The notes under the pieces: model-generated
Databases searched by the model: none
The model's input: only the letters and a program-made list of their open reading frames with translations
Told to the model about the DNA's origin: nothing
Part shown: positions 7,405-14,034 of the stretch, in pieces
Layout of the letters: each line of letters begins with the position of its first letter
Position numbering within the stretch: the stretch's first letter is position 1
Virus record (IMG/VR): IMGVR_UViG_3300037485_000343
Location: 1 to 39,479 of that record
Origin: a virus
Strand: one strand, 5' to 3'
Length of the DNA: 39,479 nucleotides
Position numbers and translations under genes: made by a program

Positions 7405-8816
7405 ATAATACCTAAATTAGAATACGAATAGTCAATCTTCTTGTCTCCATACCCACCAACAACTCTGTCTCCACCAACTGCACCTAGGAACAGGTATTGC
7501 ATAGCGTCGCCAGCATGAGAGTACTTACCCTTGTCTGGTACATCTTGGTATCGTTCTTGTCCTGATACCTGCATACGTTTATACTTATACCCACCAGCAC
7601 ATGCCTTACGAACTGTAGGTGCCGATGAATATACACAGAAAGCTGGTTTACCATTGAAGTCTAATCGCATCATGTAGTCCGCGACTGCCTCTCTACGTAT
7701 AGTGAAGTCGTTAGTATATGTAGGCCATGCGTTAACACCTTGATTGGCAAGTATCATAAACGGTGTCATCTCGTCTGTCTGTGCTCTTTGCACACCAGCA
7801 GGGTCGGCGTATATCTCCATAGACTTGAAGTCACGGTACGTAGTAGATAACTTCTCATGAAGCAGTCTACCAAACGACATAGCACCCATATCAAACGTAC
7901 ATAATTCGTCGAATACTACCATTCTACCAGATGCGGTAGTCTGACCAATAACAGCCGCTGGTGTTAACCCAAAGTCTATGCCAATATATAGCGTACGAGT
8001 AGGGTCAGGAATAAATGTCTCAGATGACGAATGTATCTGGTCATTATACTCTATCCATACTGGTCTACCATCTGCTATAAAACCGTACATACCTTTAACA
8101 TATACATTAATCCAGTCCTGTGTTTTGCCTGCCATCATGTTCTTGTAATAGTTACGAGGCAGATTTACTATGTTCTCAGCTTCCTCAGATATACCTGAAG
8201 GCTGTGTAAATAACTTATGATTATCTGGCTGTAGCTCTTCAAAAAGAGTGTACCACCAATGATCTGAGTCAGGTGGGTTAGTGTCTAGTATCACACCAAA
8301 GAACGTGGGTTGCACACCAAGTACTGGTGGAGGATAGCGACCAACCCGACCTTGTACCATGTCCATTACGCTCTTAGAAATCTCACGAGCCTCATTTATC
8401 CAAGCTGCTGTAATCTCTAATGATAGTAGTTTCTTAATGTCATCTGGCTTATCTAGCGCTCTAAACAGAAACTCTGAATGTACCGTAGTACCATCAGCCA
8501 ATGGTTGTTCCATTGTAAACACCATGTTTAGACTTGAGAAGTGACCAGAGTCTTCTTGTATCCATGTAAAGAAGGTTGCTATAGTTGTATCTAATAGTTC
8601 GCGATACGTGTTACGTATAATAGCAAACTTAGTACGTCTAATACCTTCTTTGTCAGGCTCTTGTTCCATAGCTATCATTAATAACTCTAAAACACATGTG
8701 ACAGACTTACCACTACCAATTGGACCAAGTAGTGCACGCACAAAGCCCGAGTCAATATCTCTAGCTTCGTGGAACTTTCTTCCAGTTGTTGATGGAGTGT
8801 AAATCATTTCTGCCAT
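7401..8816 (-). CDS. terL: Terminase large subunit
   Basis: A 471-residue packaging motor. The N-terminal ATPase has Walker A GPIGSGKS (residues 31-38) and the Walker B region ITAAWINEARE (135-145). The C-terminal RNase H-like nuclease has D281 in IGIDFGLTP, D338 in IYADPAG and D437 in SHAGDAMQY, the expected three acidic sites. Length is normal. A GAGG ribosome-binding site precedes ATATGGCAG. It is the first gene of the main late operon, with its own promoter just upstream (8839-8867). A candidate small subunit is encoded 1.2 kb away rather than directly adjacent. Confidence 0.97.
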   Translation of the reverse strand: MAEMIYTPSTTGRKFHEARDIDSGFVRALLGPIGSGKSVTCVLELLMIAMEQEPDKEGIRRTKFAIIRNTYRELLDTTIATFFTWIQEDSGHFSSLNMVFTMEQPLADGTTVHSEFLFRALDKPDDIKKLLSLEITAAWINEAREISKSVMDMVQGRVGRYPPPVLGVQPTFFGVILDTNPPDSDHWWYTLFEELQPDNHKLFTQPSGISEEAENIVNLPRNYYKNMMAGKTQDWINVYVKGMYGFIADGRPVWIEYNDQIHSSSETFIPDPTRTLYIGIDFGLTPAAVIGQTTASGRMVVFDELCTFDMGAMSFGRLLHEKLSTTYRDFKSMEIYADPAGVQRAQTDEMTPFMILANQGVNAWPTYTNDFTIRREAVADYMMRLDFNGKPAFCVYSSAPTVRKACAGGYKYKRMQVSGQERYQDVPDKGKYSHAGDAMQYLFLGAVGGDRVVGGYGDKKIDYSYSNLGII

Positions 8817-8838
8817 ATAACCTCACTTACTATAATGA

Positions 8839-8867
8839 ATTATATCATATATAGGTAGTATAGTCAA
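8839..8867 (-). promoter_or_regulatory. Late promoter for terL and the minus-strand operon
   Basis: On the minus strand TTGACT (8867-8862), a 17-bp spacer and TATAAT (8844-8839) with an extended TGA before the -10 box. This is a near-consensus sigma70 promoter about 23 bp upstream of the terL start, so the leader is very short. Confidence 0.82.
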
Positions 8868-8926
8868 GAACTATTTTATTTATTTACTGTAAAGTAGTTA
8901 AGTAGATGACAAATCTTTTTCCAGAC

Positions 8927-9049
8927 TTGCAAAATTTTTTTTTGAAATTGCATTTTATATTTCAGATTTTTGCAAAAAATTTTTTTGAGATTGCATTTTA
9001 TACTAAATTCTAGGTTTGCAAAAAATTTTTTTTGAAATCGCATTTTATA
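8927..9049. repeat. Three AT-rich tandem repeats with A-tract/T-tract cores
   Basis: Three units of 33-34 bp at 8927-8959, 8970-9002 and 9016-9049 share the form TTGC, A4-6, T7-9, GARATYGCATTTTATA. They are spaced 43 and 46 bp apart, about four helical turns, so the A/T tracts would be in phase and bend the DNA. They lie between the divergent late and early promoters. They may be an origin (iterons), a binding array for a regulator, or a bent-DNA promoter element. Confidence 0.85.
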
Positions 9050-9190
9050 TCAGAGGCTTATCACTGTCATCGTCCTCGTCATAGAACCCCCACCCATCTG
9101 CGTGAGAAGTCCATTGCTGGTTCACTCAGGTCAGAAAGTCGTTGCAAATCAATGGCTTACAATTAATTTCGACTTATGTGAAAAAAAGAT
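9050..9190. other. Rest of the divergent control region, no gene supported
   Basis: Of the 457-nt gap between terL and the first early gene, this part shows higher GC than its surroundings, one GGTTCAC heptamer (9119-9125) like those at 10,432-10,668, and a possible 26-codon minus-strand ORF (9045-9125, GTG start) that I do not accept as a gene because it has no ribosome-binding site. Nothing else is recognised. Confidence 0.5.
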
Positions 9191-9240
9191 TTGACATGCC
9201 CAGAATTGTGTGAAATAATGGCCTCGGATTCAAGAAATCC
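9191..9240 (+). promoter_or_regulatory. Early promoter with a hairpin at the predicted transcript start
   Basis: TTGACA (9191-9196), 17-bp spacer, AATAAT (9214-9219). The predicted start near 9226 coincides with a 5-bp hairpin GGATT/AATCC (9226-9230 and 9236-9240). It drives the first early gene at 9274. Confidence 0.85.
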
Positions 9241-9273
9241 ACCTAATCAATCTAATCAATAAGGAAGTATACC

Positions 9274-9777
9274 ATGAGCACTAAAAGACAAACAGCAACT
9301 GACGGCACTCAAGCACACAGAGACCTTGCAACCGTTAAGAACAACATCAACTACTGGATCAAGGTACATGGCATGGACCGTGAAGAAGCCAAGGCAAGGG
9401 TTAACCAACCATCATACGTTATGATGGATGCTCAGACCATCAACCGTGAAGTAGCAGCTGAGGCTAAACGTCAAGCTAACCTGAAGGCAAGACAGGAGCG
9501 AGAAGCTGAGGCTCAACGTAAAGAGGCTGAAGCTGAACAACAACGTAAGGACCAAGAGCAACAACGTAAAGAAGAACCCAAGACTGAGACTGAGAAGAAA
9601 ATCAATCAACGCCAGATCGGCATAACAGTCAATGGCGTGGTATACCAATCCATCTGCAAGGGTATGGCAGCAGTTGGGATACAAGACAAGGGTACCAAGA
9701 ATTGGTTCAAGATACGGGCTGACTTGAAGAAATCTGGTCAATCAATCTTCGGTGAGTTTACATTCATCCAACTATAA
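9274..9777 (+). CDS. First early protein: coiled coil plus NUMOD-like C-terminal module
   Basis: A 167-residue protein. Residues about 55-112 are an E/K/Q/R/A-rich, strongly helical, likely coiled-coil segment. The last 50 residues (GITVNGVVYQSICKGMAAVG, then W-x2-IR-x2-L-x2-SG and FGEFTF) match in pattern the C-terminus of the 246-residue protein at 14035, so the two share a module. Its form (V-NG-VY-S at the start, GI in the middle, F--FTF at the end) resembles NUMOD1-type DNA-binding modules. It is the first gene behind the early promoter and has a good AAGGAAG ribosome-binding site. A DNA-binding early function is inferred. Confidence 0.72.
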   Translation: MSTKRQTATDGTQAHRDLATVKNNINYWIKVHGMDREEAKARVNQPSYVMMDAQTINREVAAEAKRQANLKARQEREAEAQRKEAEAEQQRKDQEQQRKEEPKTETEKKINQRQIGITVNGVVYQSICKGMAAVGIQDKGTKNWFKIRADLKKSGQSIFGEFTFIQL

Positions 9778-9789
9778 GTTATAATAACC

Positions 9790-9807
9790 GAACTCAAGGA
9801 TGAGTTC
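9790..9807 (+). other. Short hairpin between the two first early genes
   Basis: GAACTC, 6-nt loop, GAGTTC (stem 6 bp). No T-tract follows, so it is not a clear terminator; it may act in RNA processing or stability. Confidence 0.45.
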
Positions 9808-9829
9808 AACTTAACCAATCGAGACTATT

Positions 9830-10054
9830 ATGAAAATGTATACTATTACTGCGTCTACCAAAGAAAATGCTGACGATAAAGCCGAGGCAATATGGGCAAA
9901 AGATGATGACAACTATGTTAGACTATACAGAGAGTCTAATGATAGTTACTACTATCCTTGTTCTACACCATTCGGCATTGTGTGGTCATTAGACTGCCCA
10001 TTTAGTGCTAAAGAAATGCTTGAGTACTTCAACATAGGCTTATGGACTGAATAA
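9830..10054 (+). CDS. Small early hypothetical protein
   Basis: A 74-residue acidic protein rich in D, Y and E (MKMYTITASTKENADDKAEA to EYFNIGLWTE), with no membrane segment or known motif. The first half looks like a small alpha/beta fold (a beta strand followed by a helix with ADDKAEAIWA). It is the second gene from the early promoter and its stop directly abuts the stop of the convergent minus-strand gene (10055). Function is not known. The ribosome-binding site is weak. Confidence 0.6.
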   Translation: MKMYTITASTKENADDKAEAIWAKDDDNYVRLYRESNDSYYYPCSTPFGIVWSLDCPFSAKEMLEYFNIGLWTE

Positions 10055-10366
10055 CTATTGCTTCATGTCGATGATTAGAGTAGTTGCAGAACTACTCTTT
10101 TCTTTGATTTCCAATGTCTTTAAGTCAGGCATACACTTGCGCAATATAGTGGTGAGTACTTCAGCCTGAAACTTCAATCTAGGCAAGTCCTCGATACTAC
10201 AAGATTTGGCTTGATGACCAAGTTCGAGCAGACCAATGACAGCCGACTCAGGGTCGAGTTTTTCTCTTAACTCTTCTGCTCTAAGTCCTGCTTTTACTCT
10301 CTTTTCGGCCAATACACCATTGTAGTAATCTCGCTCTATTTTCTTCCAATCTACCAATTCTGTCAT
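10055..10366 (-). CDS. Putative terminase small subunit
   Basis: A 103-residue helical protein that begins MTELVDWKKIERDYYNGVLA and has, near its end, ILRKCMPDLKTLEIKEKSSS. The pattern of a short N-terminal helix-rich DNA-binding part, a central oligomerisation helix (about 45-80) and a terminal LPDLK-like segment fits phage small terminase subunits. No other TerS candidate is present. It is on the late strand but is separated from terL by two plus-strand genes and the early control region. A ribosome-binding site AGAGG precedes the ATG. The assignment rests on pattern and exclusion, so it is moderate. Confidence 0.5.
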   Translation of the reverse strand: MTELVDWKKIERDYYNGVLAEKRVKAGLRAEELREKLDPESAVIGLLELGHQAKSCSIEDLPRLKFQAEVLTTILRKCMPDLKTLEIKEKSSSATTLIIDMKQ

Positions 10367-10424
10367 AAAAAACCTCTAAAATGATGAAATACCAATGAAA
10401 AATCAATGAAAAACCAGTAAAAAG

Positions 10425-10668
10425 GAGAACAGGTGAACAATTGAGGTTCACCCGTAAGTCATTGATTCATAAGAGAAATTCTCGATTTAGAACCGGTGAA
10501 CCAGTTCAATCTGGCTCCTATTTATACTAAAATATTATTTTCAGACTAGATCAATATATATAATTTTGGTTCACCTGGTTCACTTAACTATTTCTTCTTA
10601 TAAATCAATGACTTATATCGCTCTTAAAGAGAACCATTACTAGTTCTCCACATGTTCACCTGGTTCTC
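10425..10668. promoter_or_regulatory. Cluster of GTGAACC-type operator-like repeats
   Basis: At least five copies of a heptamer GTGAACC/GGTTCAC, often doubled at 9-bp steps as GTGAACCAGGTGAACC: 10425-10438 (GAGAACAGGTGAAC), 10445-10452 (GGTTCACC), 10489-10502 (AGAACCGGTGAACC), 10568-10583 (GGTTCACCTGGTTCAC) and 10653-10668 (TGTTCACCTGGTTCTC). In addition GAGAAC/GTTCTC form an inverted pair at 10629-10648. They fill the gap between the divergent terS-like gene and the primase promoter and look like binding sites for a regulator or replication initiator. Confidence 0.8.
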
Positions 10669-10732
10669 AATGAGCTTTTCTAAGACTCGATATATAGTAT
10701 CACGTATTGGTAATAAAATCAATAAAAAATAA

Positions 10733-10780
10733 TTGACATAAAGTAAAAAATATGATATAATGTGTACATCTTATAGGATG
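10733..10780 (+). promoter_or_regulatory. Consensus sigma70 promoter for the primase unit, with 5'-end hairpin
   Basis: TTGACA (10733-10738), 17-bp spacer, TATAAT (10756-10761) with TGA just before the -10 box: a full-consensus promoter. A small hairpin CATCTTATAGGATG (10767-10780) starts at the predicted transcript start. Confidence 0.93.
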
Positions 10781-10937
10781 CCTAATCAACATCGTAAAAG
10801 ATTATCACCAACATGATTAATTGGTGGTACAGTCCTCTATTCTATCCTGCCTATTTAAATACTGCCTACCAAACATTTGGTAAGGCAGTACTTTATCTGG
10901 TCACATGGTAGACTCTTTTAATGGCAAGGCACTATAG
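10768..10937 (+). promoter_or_regulatory. Structured leader (possible attenuator or small RNA) before the primase gene
   Basis: A leader of about 170 nt with three hairpins: 10767-10780; CACCAA/TTGGTG at 10806-10811 and 10821-10826; and a strong 14-bp stem with one bulged A at 10860-10890 (TACTGCCTACCAAA paired with the following arm). The last is followed only by CTTTATCT, a weak T-tract. It could be an attenuator, a processed small RNA or a stabilising leader. Confidence 0.5.
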
Positions 10938-12980
10938 ATGGTGTGTTATATGGCAATAGACAATATTAGTAATGCAGAATTCCTCTCAACAATATTTCCT
11001 CTCAACAATTCATTCCAATGTGACCAAAGATTTCGGTACATCAAACCTAACGAACTTAACCCAAACCATGCGCTATACTATGCTATATGTGCAGTTACAG
11101 AACAAACTCGTAAGAACGATAACTTCACATCACTAAACATCTTGGTATGTGATGACGTTGGTACTAAGGCAGAGACTCCTTCTCTACCGCCATCGTACAT
11201 CATACAAAGCTCACCTGGTAATTTTCAATATGGCTATATCCTCACAACTCCAGAAACAGATATAAATAAAGCTAAAGCACTAATCAATCACCTAATCAAA
11301 TCTGGTTACACAGATGCTGCCGCTCATGGTATAGTTCGTCTAGTACGACTACCATCTGGTGTCAATGGTAAGAATGAACCTGACAAGGTAGACTTTAAAG
11401 TTCATCTGACACACTGGGATCCAGCAACAACGTATTCATATCAGGAACTTACAGAGTTCTTTGGCACAGCTAGCAAATCATCATCTAAGCAATCATCAGA
11501 TAAGTACGAGATACCGACACATATACCAGATGGTCAACGTAACTCTGAACTCACCAAGTTGTGTGGTTATCTATTTGGTCAAGGGCACACTTTGGTAGAA
11601 GTCAGTGCTTTGATGTACACATATAATAACACATTATGTCAGACACCACTGCCTCAAGAAGAGTTACAAGCAATCATCAATTCTATATCGTCACGAGAGG
11701 CTAATAAGTATAAAGACATATTAGATAACATCTATCACATCAGAGCAACGAACACTTGGTTCGACTTCAATGACATGACGGAACTGTCTGCCGACTCACT
11801 CAACATCTCTAACATCGTAGAGTTTCCTGGCACTAAGGACAATAAACCTAGACTAGCAACATGGCTACCGAAGCAATCAGGGTTTAATCAGGTAGCCGAC
11901 TACACTTGGTATCCTGTGCCGCACCATCAACAAAAGCGTACAGTAATGCAAGATGGTAGACGACTGCTTAACACATGGCGAGGGTTTGCGGTTGAGCCAA
12001 CTCAAGGCAACATAGAACCATGGCTGACACATCTAACCCATGTAATACCAGAGGAAGACTATAGACGAGCACTGTTATGGTGGTTAGCATTCACTGTACA
12101 GTGTCCAGACAAGCGCACCTCATGGCAACCGATCATACTTGGTATATCTGGTGCTGGTAAGGATGCTCTATTCAGACCTATCGCCTCTATATTAGGTTCG
12201 GCGTATAAGATCATTGGTAACAAAGATATACAAGGTGACTATGACGACGGTCTATATCAGACTAAACTATTGCAGATATCGGAGGCGTCTGGACTGAGAG
12301 GTAAGGCTATAGACTTCTATAAGCGCATAACAGCTGCAGAGTCGTCCTCCATGCAGATGCTGAACATAAAGTGTAAAGGCAAGGTGATGCAGCATAACTT
12401 ATGTAACGTCTTGGTAATTACTAACAACATAGACGCTATGAAGTTTACCAAAGATGAACGTAGAGCATTCGTACTACGATCGCCGAACGTAATGACAGAG
12501 CAACAACAATCAGACTATTTTGATAATTGGTTAGATAAGAATGGTGCATCGTATCTATTTGATTATCTATTAAGATACGACCTATCAGAATTTAAGCCAG
12601 GCATTAGACCATATCGTACCAGACACTTCGACGAGTTGTTGAACGTAACTCAGAGTGATAACGAGATAAAGATAGAGGAGCTATTAGAACCGTATTTGGT
12701 AGCACTACCAGAAATGGTTAGGACAGTGCTTGGTGCAGATGGTGACAAGTATGGTACAACCAAAATCATCGTATGGTTACAAGATAATGGTTGGACTAGA
12801 TGGGATAACAATGAGTCAGGCAGACGTATAAAACGTAAGATCAATGGTACTACATGCACACCTAAATCACGTAATTGGTATGTCAAGAAAGGTTCAGAGT
12901 TTGAGAACTCTACACCAGCAGATATGTGTAGAGAGGTTGAGAGGGTTGAAGAAATATTTATGAAACGACACAAGTTCTAG
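10938..12980 (+). CDS. Primase-helicase (RepB-type primase, PriCT and DUF5906-type SF3 helicase)
   Basis: A 680-residue replication protein. The N-terminal part resembles RepB/archaeo-eukaryotic primases: CDDVGTK (71-77), SSPGNFQ (91-97) and RLVRLPSGVNGK (134-145). Residues about 197-252 fit a PriCT domain (GQRNSELTKLCGYLFGQGH and onward). The C-terminal half is a DUF5906-like AAA+/SF3 helicase with Walker A GISGAGKD (402-409), an LLQISEA Walker B region (444-450) and VLVITNN. It would unwind and prime phage DNA. The start at 10938 has AAGG eight bases upstream; an ATG at 10950 is also possible. Following genes are 8 nt downstream. Confidence 0.9.
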   Translation: MVCYMAIDNISNAEFLSTIFPLNNSFQCDQRFRYIKPNELNPNHALYYAICAVTEQTRKNDNFTSLNILVCDDVGTKAETPSLPPSYIIQSSPGNFQYGYILTTPETDINKAKALINHLIKSGYTDAAAHGIVRLVRLPSGVNGKNEPDKVDFKVHLTHWDPATTYSYQELTEFFGTASKSSSKQSSDKYEIPTHIPDGQRNSELTKLCGYLFGQGHTLVEVSALMYTYNNTLCQTPLPQEELQAIINSISSREANKYKDILDNIYHIRATNTWFDFNDMTELSADSLNISNIVEFPGTKDNKPRLATWLPKQSGFNQVADYTWYPVPHHQQKRTVMQDGRRLLNTWRGFAVEPTQGNIEPWLTHLTHVIPEEDYRRALLWWLAFTVQCPDKRTSWQPIILGISGAGKDALFRPIASILGSAYKIIGNKDIQGDYDDGLYQTKLLQISEASGLRGKAIDFYKRITAAESSSMQMLNIKCKGKVMQHNLCNVLVITNNIDAMKFTKDERRAFVLRSPNVMTEQQQSDYFDNWLDKNGASYLFDYLLRYDLSEFKPGIRPYRTRHFDELLNVTQSDNEIKIEELLEPYLVALPEMVRTVLGADGDKYGTTKIIVWLQDNGWTRWDNNESGRRIKRKINGTTCTPKSRNWYVKKGSEFENSTPADMCREVERVEEIFMKRHKF

Positions 12981-12988
12981 GAGTTAAT

Positions 12989-13093
12989 ATGAGTAAAGGT
13001 AGTAGTAGACGTCCAACAGACCAAGATAAGTATAACGAGAATTGGGAAAAGATATTTGGCGATAAAAAGAAAAAAATAAAAGTTTACATCTAA
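12989..13093 (+). CDS. Very small conserved-type protein (34 aa)
   Basis: MSKGSSRRPTDQDKYNENWE and a Lys-rich end. Tiny proteins beginning MSKGSSRRP with a following W-x-x-IF are frequent in phages next to replication genes. It starts 8 nt after the primase stop with a GGAG ribosome-binding site. Its last codons overlap the -35 box of the next promoter. Function is unknown; the basic, short sequence suggests nucleic-acid or protein binding at most. Confidence 0.65.
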   Translation: MSKGSSRRPTDQDKYNENWEKIFGDKKKKIKVYI

Positions 13094-13143
13094 GTTTAAA
13101 AAGATTATAATATATCAGCACCAAACACATCTGGTGTTGATAT
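13083..13143 (+). promoter_or_regulatory. Sigma70 promoter with a 12-bp stem-loop at the transcript start
   Basis: TTTACA (13083-13088), 17-bp spacer, TATAAT (13106-13111). It is followed at once by an almost perfect 12-bp hairpin (13112-13123 and 13132-13143, one G-T pair). It serves the small-gene run beginning at 13168. Confidence 0.85.
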
Positions 13144-13167
13144 TAACAAATCGATCGGAGCAATACA

Positions 13168-13422
13168 ATGAGAAAAGTAACAGTACTAGAAGTAAACGGC
13201 CTTAAACTAAAAGGCGCGTATGGCAGACAAACTAATATGGAGGATTGGCAATCTGGCAAAGACTTTAAAATAGAGGGCGGGCCATACTGCTCTATTAAAG
13301 ATTTGCCAGACATGGCTAAAGAGTTTGATGTACTAGAATTCGTATTATTAAATGGTGATGAACTATATACCGAAATAATAAGCGAAGATTTATTATATCT
13401 AATGAATGGAGAAGGAGCATGA
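13168..13422 (+). CDS. Hypothetical small protein
   Basis: An 84-residue soluble acidic protein (MRKVTVLEVNGLKLKGAYGR to LLYLMNGEGA). The N-terminal part looks beta-rich and the C-terminal part helical. It is the first gene behind the 13083 promoter, has a GGAG-type ribosome-binding site and ends with an ATGA overlap on the next gene. No family is recognised. Confidence 0.65.
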   Translation: MRKVTVLEVNGLKLKGAYGRQTNMEDWQSGKDFKIEGGPYCSIKDLPDMAKEFDVLEFVLLNGDELYTEIISEDLLYLMNGEGA

Positions 13423-13604
13423 GTTTAGCACAAAAGTTAATGGCAATAACTATATTCTTAGAGCACAATATGACTGATGCACAAGCAGAACGAATTGGTG
13501 ACATGGCAAGACAATTAAATCCTGTTGAACGCTATGATTTAGAGTGTTGCGCAAATGACACACTATATACTATATTAAGACAAATCTCAGCAGAGAAAGG
13601 TTGA
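13419..13604 (+). CDS. Hypothetical small helical protein
   Basis: A 61-residue protein (MSLAQKLMAITIFLEHNMTD to RQISAEKG), predicted all-helical from its spacing of hydrophobic residues. It is coupled to the previous gene by ATGA and has a GGAG ribosome-binding site. It contains two adjacent cysteines (LECCAND). No known motif is seen and the function is unknown. Confidence 0.62.
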   Translation: MSLAQKLMAITIFLEHNMTDAQAERIGDMARQLNPVERYDLECCANDTLYTILRQISAEKG

Positions 13605-13609
13605 ATGTA

Positions 13610-13798
13610 ATGTTAACTGAAAAAGAAAAAGAACGTAGTCAAAGATTTAATGAAGTTATAATTGAGTATAAGAAAAAGACTCGTGACCTTGAACGAAAGG
13701 TGTATTTATACCAATATGCAATGTATCTAGCAATAGCAACAGGTATAGTGGTAGGTTTTACTGCGCACGAGATAGGTGTACAACTATGGTCCTTATAA
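13610..13798 (+). CDS. Small single-pass membrane protein
   Basis: A 62-residue protein starting MLTEKEKERSQRF. A TTG at 13601 that overlaps the previous stop is possible, but AAAGG is correctly spaced for the ATG at 13610. The first 35 residues are a charged helix; residues about 37-57 (YAMYLAIATGIVVGFTA) form one transmembrane segment. It may be an early host-membrane-directed protein, which is inference from topology only. Confidence 0.6.
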   Translation: MLTEKEKERSQRFNEVIIEYKKKTRDLERKVYLYQYAMYLAIATGIVVGFTAHEIGVQLWSL

Positions 13799-13926
13799 CT
13801 GAAGTAGATGATAACAAAGAACCTGGTGACGACGAGGATAAAGAGTGTGATGTTAACTTAATAGTGTTAGACATAACTAAACCAGGTGATTTGTACGATA
13901 CTTTATTCGATATTTTTGGAGAATAA
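13786..13926 (+). CDS. Very small acidic protein (46 aa)
   Basis: MVLITEVDDNKEPGDDEDKE and a C-terminal LYDTLFDIFGE. It overlaps the end of the membrane-protein gene by 13 nt and fills the gap before the next promoter with no other ORF. It is strongly acidic, like many phage proteins that bind host enzymes or mimic DNA, but it is too short to claim this. There is no strong ribosome-binding site, so translation may depend on coupling. Confidence 0.5.
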   Translation: MVLITEVDDNKEPGDDEDKECDVNLIVLDITKPGDLYDTLFDIFGE

Positions 13927-13954
13927 AAAAGATTAAAAATATCGAAAATAATAG

Positions 13955-13997
13955 TTTTAAACACAGTCAGAATGAGATATAATATGATCTCATTCTG
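13955..13997 (+). promoter_or_regulatory. Promoter whose -10 box lies in a perfect 11-bp inverted repeat
   Basis: TATAAT (13978-13983) with a poor -35 (TTTTAAAC around 13955-13962). The inverted repeat CAGAATGAGAT (13968-13978) / ATCTCATTCTG (13987-13997) with an 8-bp spacer surrounds the -10 box. This looks like an operator. It drives the 14035 gene. Confidence 0.7.
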
Positions 13998-14034
13998 AAT
14001 AACACATTACATATTAACTAATTAGGAGGCCATC

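Noticed and set aside
9045-9125. Minus-strand 26-codon ORF (GTG start) ending DEDDDSDKPLI in a GC-richer patch
   Set aside because: The peptide looks protein-like, but there is no ribosome-binding site, it overlaps the third tandem repeat and no neighbour is coupled to it; it may be a remnant.
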